A stretch of 58,725 bases of DNA from an uncultured Bacteroidales bacterium (GTDB taxonomy: Bacteria; Bacteroidota; Bacteroidia; Bacteroidales; UBA4417). Within the stretch, counting starts at the first letter, position 1; every line of letters starts with the position of its first letter. The stretch spans positions 1-58,725 of the forward strand of contig CAIRMR010000106.1 in NCBI GenBank assembly GCA_903879715.1, given 5' to 3'. The position numbers were made by a program, and so were the translations under genes. Below are positions 26,945 to 34,545 of this stretch, piece after piece. Below the pieces are notes generated by a model. That model did not search any database. It saw only the letters and a program-made list of their open reading frames with translations, and was not told where the DNA came from.

Positions 26945-28554
26945 TGAAATCTATATCTGAAATCATATTTCGTTTGCTGTTTCTGACAGGACAAAAAAGA
27001 ATAGTTATTATTTTAATAGCTGGCTTTTTATCAATAAATAGTTTTGCCAATTCGATCATTTTCAGTCAGCGCTTTACTGCTTATCCCGAATGGCCGCTTG
27101 TGTATTTTAAAACAATAATCAGCAAAGCAGAGAACGGGAAAGCATTAGTGCAGCAATTCCATGGAGTTCCTGATATTGCTGACCCCTGGGTGAACACCGA
27201 TCCTCAACTATTTAAACAACTCATGGATTACAGGGAGGAAACAGGGGTAAAAGTCATTTCAATGTGCGAACCGGATAAATATTTTGATAATCAGGAAGTG
27301 GATAACCCGGCACTTAATAATACAAATGGAGTTCAGGTACAACATAATCCATGTCCGTTAAAAGCAGATATTTGGGTGTTGGCGGGACAATCCAATATGC
27401 AGGGAGCCGGGCGCACACCTGATACCCTTACCGATCCGAAAATATGGATGATGAACCTGGATAACCGTTGGATGGTAGCCAGATGCCCGCTGCACCGGAT
27501 CTTCGAGGCCACTGCTCCGGCCTACGCAAATGCCAGTTACCAACTCTCAGGCGATCCGGAAAAAAGTATAGTTAAAACCCGGCAGTTTTTCAGGGAGCAG
27601 GCAATTATAAGCCGCCGGAAACCTATTGGGGGAGTAGGACCCGGCATCTACTTTGCCAGGCAGGTACTTGCTTCAACAGGACGACCGATTGGTTTGATTC
27701 CTTGTGCCTTGGGTGGATCCACTATTGATCAGTGGGATCCTGCAGGAAAAATTCATGGAGATAGTTCCCTTTATGGTGCCATGCTCAATCGCGTTCGCTC
27801 GGCAGGAATTCAAAACATCAAAGGTCTTATATGGTCCCAGGGCGAATCCGAAGCAATGCTGGGACAACCGGAAACCTATAAAGCTAAACTGCTGAATTTG
27901 ATTGATAGTTTTCGCCAGGATATTGGCAGACCGGATCTCCCGGTTTTAATTGTTCAGATAGGCAGATTTATCATTCGCGATCCGGTCATGGATTTCGATT
28001 GGGAAGCAGTACGTAATGCTCAGTTAGATGTAATAAAAGAACGCTCAAACCTCTTCATCACTTCGGCAATAGATCTTGAACTGGACGATTGCGCACACAC
28101 CTCAAGCCAGGGTCATCTTAGACTCGGTACACGCCTTGGTGAAATTGCACTGACTCACATTTACAAAATTCCAGGACATGGAGATCAAATAAAACCGCAG
28201 AGCATTGAATTGAAAAAGGATTCTGTATCCGGGTCCTCCTATCTTCACCTGCACTTTAATGGAGTTACCGGAAACCTGAAATCCACGGGGTTAATTACTT
28301 GCTTCGAGATCCGCTTCGGGAGTAAAATCCGTATAAGCCACGTAATCTCAAAGGTTGAAACGGATCCTGATGATGCCTCAGGATTAAGACTTTACCTGTC
28401 AGCTATTCCTGAAGAACCAGTATTTCTCGTTTGCGGTCCGGGAACAAATCCACATATGAATATCACCAATTCACGGGATATGCCCATTCCTGCTTTCGGT
28501 CCGCTGGAAATCAATTTCGAATCATTGAAAAACAATAAACTAATTCTGAAATGA
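26944..28554 (+). CDS. SASA-family (sialate O-acetylesterase-like) esterase with a polysaccharide-deacetylase-like remnant
   Basis: 536 residues. A basic N-region and hydrophobic segment (about 19-36) act as signal. Residues 37-118 resemble the C-terminal half of a NodB-type polysaccharide deacetylase (VQQFHGVPDIADPWVNTDPQ, LMDYREETGVKVISM), but the catalytic NodB motifs are absent. From 138 the SASA domain begins: ADIWVLAGQSNMQGAG with nucleophile Ser150, IGLIPCALGGSTIDQW, GLIWSQGESEA and LDDCAHTSSQGH with a His (385 or 391) of the triad. A C-terminal beta domain (about 405-536) follows. The expected reaction is removal of O-acetyl groups from sugars, here probably decorations on the polysaccharide. 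The N-terminal piece looks like a fusion scar. The stop overlaps the start of the next gene (ATGA), implying translational coupling. Confidence 0.8.
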   Translation: MKSISEIIFRLLFLTGQKRIVIILIAGFLSINSFANSIIFSQRFTAYPEWPLVYFKTIISKAENGKALVQQFHGVPDIADPWVNTDPQLFKQLMDYREETGVKVISMCEPDKYFDNQEVDNPALNNTNGVQVQHNPCPLKADIWVLAGQSNMQGAGRTPDTLTDPKIWMMNLDNRWMVARCPLHRIFEATAPAYANASYQLSGDPEKSIVKTRQFFREQAIISRRKPIGGVGPGIYFARQVLASTGRPIGLIPCALGGSTIDQWDPAGKIHGDSSLYGAMLNRVRSAGIQNIKGLIWSQGESEAMLGQPETYKAKLLNLIDSFRQDIGRPDLPVLIVQIGRFIIRDPVMDFDWEAVRNAQLDVIKERSNLFITSAIDLELDDCAHTSSQGHLRLGTRLGEIALTHIYKIPGHGDQIKPQSIELKKDSVSGSSYLHLHFNGVTGNLKSTGLITCFEIRFGSKIRISHVISKVETDPDDASGLRLYLSAIPEEPVFLVCGPGTNPHMNITNSRDMPIPAFGPLEINFESLKNNKLILK

Positions 28555-29852
28555 TACGCTCTTCAAGTATTTTGTTGCTCTTTGCGTTGCTCCTTGGGTC
28601 ATGTGATTCAACAAAAAATGAATCCTCCTGGCGTAAGGAGCCTCTCACTACAGCCAAACCTGAGTCTCAGGGTTTCTCTTCCGAAAGGCTCGGCAGAATC
28701 GATAGCCTGTTTCAGAAATTTGTGGATCAGCGAGCGATCGCCGGCGTCACCGCCCTGGTAGCCCGTAAAGGGAAAATTGTGTATTTCAGATCGACCGGCT
28801 ATAATGACCTGGAAAACAAAGTTCCTCTGGAAAAAGATGCCATTTTCAGGATTGCATCTCAAACAAAGGCTATCACAAGTGTTGCGATAATGATGCTTTT
28901 TGAAGAAGGGCGTATCTCCCTGAATGACCCGATTTCGATGCACTTGCCTGAATTCAGCAACCCAAAGGTTATTACCGGTTTTAATAAGAAGGATTCGAGC
29001 TTTACCTCTCAAGCAGCAAAGAGAGCGGTAACCATCCACGATCTGCTTACCCATACTTCCGGCTACTGTTATCCGGGAAGCGGCGGAGAAGCCGTTAATG
29101 CTATCTACGCAAAACTAAGCATAGTAAATGGAGTTCCTGAAGCTGTTTCCACATTGAAGGAAGAGATGAGAAAAATAGCATTGGCACCACTGGCTCACGA
29201 ACCGGGAGAAAAGTTCTCTTACGGATTGAGTACAGATATCCTTGGTTACCTGGTTGAAACAGTTTCGGGACAGTCTCTGGAAGATTTCTTTCGTACAAAA
29301 ATCTTTGAACCGCTGGAAATGGCAGACACCTATTTTCAACTTCCCGTGGAGAAGCATTCCCGTCTGATGCTGCTTTACGAGGATAACATAAAAGGAGATG
29401 GGGTTCAAAAATCCACCGGGCAATATATAGATTACCCATTAAGGAAAGGGATTTATTTTTCAGGTGGAGGAGGATTGTCATCTACAGCAATGGATTATGC
29501 AAAATTCCTGCAAATGCTGCTTAACGAGGGAGAATATAACGGAACGCGCTTACTGAGCCGGAAAACAATTGAAATGATGCGTATCAACCAGATAGGAACA
29601 CTGGGTTCCGGTTCCCTTTTCATCCCGAACTCTGCAGATAAATTTGGACTTGGTTTCGAAGTGATCAGTCAACCGGGGAAAGCACAGATCCTTATTTCTG
29701 AAGGAGCCTTTGGTTGGGGTGGTGCTTTCGGTTCCCTTTACTGGATTGATCCAGGCGAAGACCTTATTGTTCAGTTTGTAATTCAAAAAGCAGGGAAGTA
29801 TTCTGACATCCGCAGTAAATTCATTACTACTGTTTACCAGGCAATGGAATGA
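28551..29852 (+). CDS. Beta-lactamase-family serine hydrolase lipoprotein (EstB-like)
   Basis: 433 residues. The lipoprotein signal SILLLFALLLGSC gives Cys18. PF00144-type fold: Ser103-x-x-Lys106 in IASQTKAITS, then IHDLLTHTSG, and a Tyr224 motif FSYGLSTDILG in place of the classical Y-x-N. The YG...D-(I/V)-LG form is typical of class C-like esterases such as EstB rather than of true beta-lactamases or penicillin-binding proteins. C-terminal GWGGAFGSLYW supplies the last conserved loop. It overlaps the preceding acetylesterase by four bases, so both are made together; de-esterification of acyl decorations on glycans is a fair inference. Antibiotic resistance is unlikely in this context. Confidence 0.8.
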   Translation: MIRSSSILLLFALLLGSCDSTKNESSWRKEPLTTAKPESQGFSSERLGRIDSLFQKFVDQRAIAGVTALVARKGKIVYFRSTGYNDLENKVPLEKDAIFRIASQTKAITSVAIMMLFEEGRISLNDPISMHLPEFSNPKVITGFNKKDSSFTSQAAKRAVTIHDLLTHTSGYCYPGSGGEAVNAIYAKLSIVNGVPEAVSTLKEEMRKIALAPLAHEPGEKFSYGLSTDILGYLVETVSGQSLEDFFRTKIFEPLEMADTYFQLPVEKHSRLMLLYEDNIKGDGVQKSTGQYIDYPLRKGIYFSGGGGLSSTAMDYAKFLQMLLNEGEYNGTRLLSRKTIEMMRINQIGTLGSGSLFIPNSADKFGLGFEVISQPGKAQILISEGAFGWGGAFGSLYWIDPGEDLIVQFVIQKAGKYSDIRSKFITTVYQAME

Positions 29853-29951
29853 TAAAAATTCCGGCATATGGATAGAGAGAAATTGCTGCCTTATCCTGAA
29901 TAAACTTGTTGTAAGTATAACTGCATTTATTACTCTAAAGGATTTTTAAAA

Positions 29952-31262
29952 ATGGCGTTAAAAATTGTTGTCACTTTAATTCTGCTTACATTTCTTTTTA
30001 GCTGTGGCACAGGAAAATCTGTTACCAGCAAATCCCGGGAAAATGCGAAATCTGAATTAACTGACGAATTCGTTATTATGGCCTTTTCCGGCCCTCCTCC
30101 TGAAGAGGTTACAAGAGAGCGGTTACAGGAGATAGCTGATGCCGGGATTGAAATCCTTGTACCGGGGAACGGCATTTTTAATGCTGAACAGAACCTCAAA
30201 GTAATGGATTTGGCCGAAAAAGTCGGCATCAGGGTCATTCCTGTTGATATGCGGGTGCTTCCTTTTTCGTTAAAGCCAGGCATTACGATTGACAAATCAA
30301 TCATTAAGGATGTGGTGAACGACTACAAGAGCCATCCTGCTCTTGCAGGTTATGTGATCAAAGATGAACCCGGTGCAGATTTATTTCCTGCTTTGAAAGT
30401 CCTTTCCGATTTGTTTCTTAACGAAGATCCCGCACACCAGCCTCTTATCAACCTGTTTCCATCCTACGCGAGTCCTGTTCAACTTGGCTTTGATAATTAC
30501 AGATCCTATATCACTTCCTATATTAAGACTGTTAAGCCAGGATTACTCTCGTATGATAATTATGCTTTACGCGAAGGAGCAACCTTATATAGCACATGGT
30601 ACTCCGATCTTACAATGGTTAGAGAGGAAACCCGGAAAGCAAATATCCCTTTTATGGTTTTTGTACAGAGTGAGGGCATAAAAGGAGGCTTACGCGTGCC
30701 CGACAGAGCCGAAATTCTCTGGCAGATAAACACCGCTTTAGCATACGGAGCCCGTGGATTTGGATGGTTCTGTTATTGGACGCCACAACCTGATCAGGGG
30801 TTTCCGCAGGAAGACGGGGCAATGCCTCCCATTATCGAGTCCCATTACAATGCAATGATTGATTTAAACGGTAAGCGGACAGAAGTATATGACTTTGTGC
30901 GTGAAGCCAATCTTTATCTGAAGAAAACCGGAAAGGGACTTCTTAACTGGGACAACACGAATGTTGCCCGTTATGAAGCAGGAAAAGTGGTTGAAGGCGG
31001 ATTTTCGCCTCTGGTTTCTCCGTCAGGTGAACAAGCAAATCTGGTGGTCGGCACTTACATGAAAGGCAAAATAAGCCGTATCGTCCTATCCAACAGTCAT
31101 TGCGACGAATCTGCAGCCTTTTCGATTCTGATTTCTTCAAAATGGAAGATCAGAGGGTTTTTTGCCTCCATAAACGCATCTCCGGCAGGTGATAAAGCAT
31201 CCCTGCTGGACTGGAATCTTGATCCGGGTGGCTCTGTTGTTATCGAGCTTCAACAGAAATAA
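29952..31262 (+). CDS. TIM-barrel glycosidase-like lipoprotein
   Basis: 436 residues with lipobox (LLTFLFSC, Cys18). The barrel strands are easy to see: FVIMAFSGPPPEEV, ADAGIEILVPGNG, GIRVIPVDMRVLPF, LAGYVIKDEPGADLFPAL (Glu in DEP at the usual acid/base strand), PGLLSYDNYALREG, IPFMVFVQSEGI and YGARGFGWFCYWTPQP. A small beta domain ends the protein (about 340-436). The layout matches clan GH-A proteins of GH42/GH2-catalytic type, but no family is named with confidence. It stands alone, 99 bases after the esterase and about 115 before the fourth CCR-family gene. The role in glycan breakdown is inferred from fold and place. Confidence 0.65.
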   Translation: MALKIVVTLILLTFLFSCGTGKSVTSKSRENAKSELTDEFVIMAFSGPPPEEVTRERLQEIADAGIEILVPGNGIFNAEQNLKVMDLAEKVGIRVIPVDMRVLPFSLKPGITIDKSIIKDVVNDYKSHPALAGYVIKDEPGADLFPALKVLSDLFLNEDPAHQPLINLFPSYASPVQLGFDNYRSYITSYIKTVKPGLLSYDNYALREGATLYSTWYSDLTMVREETRKANIPFMVFVQSEGIKGGLRVPDRAEILWQINTALAYGARGFGWFCYWTPQPDQGFPQEDGAMPPIIESHYNAMIDLNGKRTEVYDFVREANLYLKKTGKGLLNWDNTNVARYEAGKVVEGGFSPLVSPSGEQANLVVGTYMKGKISRIVLSNSHCDESAAFSILISSKWKIRGFFASINASPAGDKASLLDWNLDPGGSVVIELQQK

Positions 31263-31377
31263 CTATTTATTGAAACAGTAAAAGCCTGATCGGATTTCAC
31301 AGGCAGGAAATGAAGAATATGGGGAAATTATAACTAACGAAACCGATCATCTGTAATTCTAAATAAAGCATTTAAAA

Positions 31378-32310
31378 ATGAAATATTTCACGTCAAAAGT
31401 AGTATCAATAATTCTGATTACTTTGCTGGCATATATCCCGAAAGTTAATGCCGGTGAGCCTTGCTGCCATATACTGCTTTGTTGCCGGAGCACAAACGAT
31501 GGCATGAAATTTTTGGTCAATGGCTGGTGGAATCCGGCACATGATTACACGGATATCAATCAGGTATCGGACATCATGCAAAAAGTCAAGGATGCCGGAG
31601 TGAAGAACGTGATCATTGATATGACCAATGCATCGCAATGGACCAATCTCTGGAAAGAGTTTGAGCCTATGGTAAATAATGTGCAGAAAGTCTGCCGGCA
31701 AAAAGATATGCAATTCTTTGTTTTTATAGGAGCCGCTTTTACTGAGGATGACAAGAAAAATATCAGTTCGACCCCCTTTTCCTTCTGGAATGCAATGGCC
31801 AAAAATGTTTGGGAAATGTGGGCGCAGGATCCAACTTACAGGAGATACGGGTATGGCGATGATCGCCCTGTACTGATCGTATTCCAGCCTTCCGAAATGT
31901 ATTGGGAACGCTATCAGGCCGCACCAGATAGTGTGAAAACATATCTTTCGAAATTTCATATCGGCACAACACAGGTAAACGACCCGATCCTTCCCGGAAA
32001 ATCCGACGGATGGGGGTATAGGAATTATTCTCAGAGTGTTGATGGTAAAGTGCGTTTCGCTTGCCCCAATAAAGGAGTTCCTCCAGCCGATTGGGGCAGA
32101 ATAAACGGCGAAGAGTGGAAGAAAAGGGTTGAGTGGGCCACTGAAGCAGAAGAGTACAGCATTTATGGTTCATACGATGATGTTTGTGATGCCATTCACT
32201 GGGGAATAGCTGACACAAAGGATTGTGAAGTCGCTCATAAAAAATATCCGGACGATAAACCTGAATATTATTACAACATTCTGAAAGAGGTTTTAGAGAA
32301 AAACAAATAG
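31378..32310 (+). CDS. CCR-family secreted protein, copy 4 (divergent)
   Basis: 310 residues, signal peptide VSIILITLLAYIPKVNA. The most divergent of the four copies, and so the most useful for spotting constrained residues. Kept: ILLCCRS, KFLVNGWWNPAHDYTDINQV, IIDMTNASQWTNLW, FVFIGAA, YRRYGYGDDR, KTYLSKFHIGT, DGWGYRNYSQS, DGKVRFACP, and YGSYDDVCDAIHWGIADTKD. A loop around residues 118-135 differs and is shorter. Conservation of CC, DM.N.SQW, DGWGYR and GSYDD...HWG.. suggests an active or structural core. The function is unknown; a TIM-barrel hydrolase is a guess. It lies between a TIM-barrel lipoprotein and a repeated upstream element that begins the next unit. Confidence 0.7.
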   Translation: MKYFTSKVVSIILITLLAYIPKVNAGEPCCHILLCCRSTNDGMKFLVNGWWNPAHDYTDINQVSDIMQKVKDAGVKNVIIDMTNASQWTNLWKEFEPMVNNVQKVCRQKDMQFFVFIGAAFTEDDKKNISSTPFSFWNAMAKNVWEMWAQDPTYRRYGYGDDRPVLIVFQPSEMYWERYQAAPDSVKTYLSKFHIGTTQVNDPILPGKSDGWGYRNYSQSVDGKVRFACPNKGVPPADWGRINGEEWKKRVEWATEAEEYSIYGSYDDVCDAIHWGIADTKDCEVAHKKYPDDKPEYYYNILKEVLEKNK

Positions 32311-32440
32311 GCATAAATTAAAAGGATTACAATTACAAATAACAAATAAATGAAACAAGCAATACCAAAGTATCTACTCAGCTATGATTGATTCTTTTGG
32401 CGAAATAATTCGGGCATAAAAACTCGTAAATTAACATAGC

Positions 32441-32542
32441 TTATGAAACGAGCCATGACCATAAATTGTCTATCAAAAGGATGATTATTCATCATGGCGA
32501 CTTCCATCTGACCCGTAAAAAATAAATTGTAAACAGATGAAA
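32441..32542 (+). promoter_or_regulatory. Repeated upstream element, copy B
   Basis: Contains ATGAAACGAGCCATGA, AATTGTCTATC, GGATGATTATTC and TTCCATCTGACCCGTAAAAA, then an AT tail and AACAGATGAA; the last ATG is the start of the DUF362 gene. The last 37-base block differs from copy A (5395-5432) at only one position in its AT tail. The closeness over non-coding DNA 27 kb apart implies recent copying or constraint. Confidence 0.55.
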
Positions 32543-34474
32543 CACGCAGAGAAAAAAGGAACGTTGTTTTTTATTATTCTTGGTATATTTTCAGTTATCT
32601 GGTTTCTTATCAGGGTAATACCGAAACCAAGCCGGATTTCATACCCATGTCAGCGTATGGCTGCTGCCAATACCGTTGCGTTTCTTACCTGGCTAACGGG
32701 AGCCTTTTTTTCGATGAGCATAATCAAGATGGCTCAATCCAAATTGAAAGACGCTAACACACATGCTGCCAGAATTCTGTTAATGCTTGTAATTGCGTCT
32801 GGTATTACAACATTTATAATTATTTCTTTCGGCGATATTATGGCCGCAATCAAAAGCCCTGCTGATATTTTTACTCCAACTGATCTCAATCAGCCTATTG
32901 GTACAGCAACGGGAATTTTTCCCGGACGTGTATCCTGGAGCCACGATCAGGATGCAATTACCTATAATCCGTCTGCAGCAAATGGTTACTGGTGGGATGA
33001 TAATAATACCAACCCAAAGAGAGTTGATGATATGTTTACCCATGGCATCGATGGAATTACGGGAGCAACCAGAACAGATTATGCGTGGGATAATTTGTTC
33101 AGGTATGCAAATCAAAAAATGGGCAAACCGGATTTTGGTTACTCTCCGGGAGAGAAAATCGCTATAAAAGTAAACCTGGTAATGGGTCTCGCAGGCGGTA
33201 AAGATAATGCAAGTTGTCCCGGACCTTCTCCTCAGGTACTCACTGCGTTGTTAAAAGGACTTATCGAAGAGGTTCATGTTCCGGGGGAACTGATCACTAT
33301 TTATGATGCATCTGCCCGAATTCCCGATTACATTATGAAACCGTTTAAAAACAACAGTAATCCTGAGTTTCAAAAAATAAAGTTCGTCGGCAATCCAAAA
33401 TATGTTACTGCCAGCAGGTACCTGCCTGTTGAGGCCGACATGAATTCAAAAATTTACTTTGCCGACACTTCCGTTACCGATGTCTATCTGGTAAAATCGC
33501 TTACTGAAGCGGATTATGTTATAAACCTGGCAAACCTGAAGGGACACACCCTGGCTGGTGTCACATTTTGTGCAAAGAATTTGTATGGATCCATTTTTAT
33601 TCCCGCAGCGGTTACAACGGTTACTTATGGTGATGGTTTTGGGCCAAAAAATTCAGATGCGAATGGAGGATTACATAAATGCATCGCTGCTCATGACTAT
33701 CAGGAAGCGAATATTGGATTTTTTCCGCAACGCGCTAATGGAACCTATAATTATCTTGTTGATCTGCTGGGACATCCGGAGGTATATAACAAAACCATTT
33801 TGTATATCGTAGATGGTCTGTATGGAGGTAAGCAGCAAAATCAAATGGATAAATTCACCACCTTTAATAACCATTACACTGCCAGTATTTTTATGTCGCA
33901 GGATCCCATTGCCCTCGAATCAGTTTGCCTCGATTTTCTCAGATCTGAGCCAATCTGTGCGGTTAATGTGTATGGCAATGTTGATAATTATCTGCACGAA
34001 GCTGCCCTCGCCGGTAATCCCCCTTCCGGAACGGTGTATAATCCGGGGGGTGGTAGTAGCCATTTGCAAAGCCTTGGCGTTCATGAACATTGGAACAGTT
34101 TTGCTGACAAACAATACAGTAAAAACCTGGGTAGAGAAAATGGGATTGAGCTGGTAACTTATAAATATCCTTACGAAGAAACAAACACAGCATTAAGTAA
34201 GACCTCTGAAAGCACAGCATATTTTAAAAACTATCCCAATCCATTTTCTGAAACCACCACCATTGCATATTCAGTAGAAAAAACGGCTTTGATTGAAATA
34301 GGTATTTATAATGATTCAGGCAAACTGATAGAAACTCTTATGCATAAGCATTGCAATACTGGTCACTATCAAATTGTATGGAATGCTGCAAATATGGCTC
34401 CGGGAAAATACCATTGCCGTATAAAATCCAATGAAAGTGAGATGCGCACAATCAGCCTTTTAAAGATAAAGTAG
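32537..34474 (+). CDS. DUF362 protein with N-terminal membrane segments and a FlgD/T9SS-like tail
   Basis: 645 residues. Three hydrophobic segments (about 9-27, 46-63, 80-100) start the protein. Then comes a DUF362 domain (about 205-485: GEKIAIKVNLVMGL, SPQVLTALLKGLIEE, ADYVINLANLKGHTLAGVTF, CAKNLYGSI, LYIVDGLYGGKQ, SIFMSQDPIALESVCLDFL). The last roughly 80 residues (YFKNYPNPFSETTTIAYSVE..., APGKYHCRI) are a FlgD-like / T9SS-type C-terminal domain. DUF362 proteins are often tied to iron-sulfur or redox proteins, but no CxxCxxC cluster is visible here. Combining several membrane segments with a secretion-type tail is unusual. The start is fixed by the repeated element ending at the ATG. Its role in the glycan locus is unknown. 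Confidence 0.75.
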   Translation: MKHAEKKGTLFFIILGIFSVIWFLIRVIPKPSRISYPCQRMAAANTVAFLTWLTGAFFSMSIIKMAQSKLKDANTHAARILLMLVIASGITTFIIISFGDIMAAIKSPADIFTPTDLNQPIGTATGIFPGRVSWSHDQDAITYNPSAANGYWWDDNNTNPKRVDDMFTHGIDGITGATRTDYAWDNLFRYANQKMGKPDFGYSPGEKIAIKVNLVMGLAGGKDNASCPGPSPQVLTALLKGLIEEVHVPGELITIYDASARIPDYIMKPFKNNSNPEFQKIKFVGNPKYVTASRYLPVEADMNSKIYFADTSVTDVYLVKSLTEADYVINLANLKGHTLAGVTFCAKNLYGSIFIPAAVTTVTYGDGFGPKNSDANGGLHKCIAAHDYQEANIGFFPQRANGTYNYLVDLLGHPEVYNKTILYIVDGLYGGKQQNQMDKFTTFNNHYTASIFMSQDPIALESVCLDFLRSEPICAVNVYGNVDNYLHEAALAGNPPSGTVYNPGGGSSHLQSLGVHEHWNSFADKQYSKNLGRENGIELVTYKYPYEETNTALSKTSESTAYFKNYPNPFSETTTIAYSVEKTALIEIGIYNDSGKLIETLMHKHCNTGHYQIVWNAANMAPGKYHCRIKSNESEMRTISLLKIK

Positions 34475-34545
34475 AAAAAATGTTCAGTCGCATTTATTAA
34501 AGATGTTGAGCCAGGATATCGGAAAAGTTAAATCCAATTCATAAA

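Noticed and set aside
28551-29852. Antibiotic-resistance beta-lactamase
   Set aside because: The SxxK motif is present, but the Y-x-N motif is replaced by the esterase-like YG...DILG form, and the gene is coupled to an acetylesterase in a glycan locus.
31405-32314. Two overlapping - strand frames of about 183 codons
   Set aside because: Both are antisense to the fourth CCR-family gene, whose signal peptide and conserved motifs establish the + strand frame.
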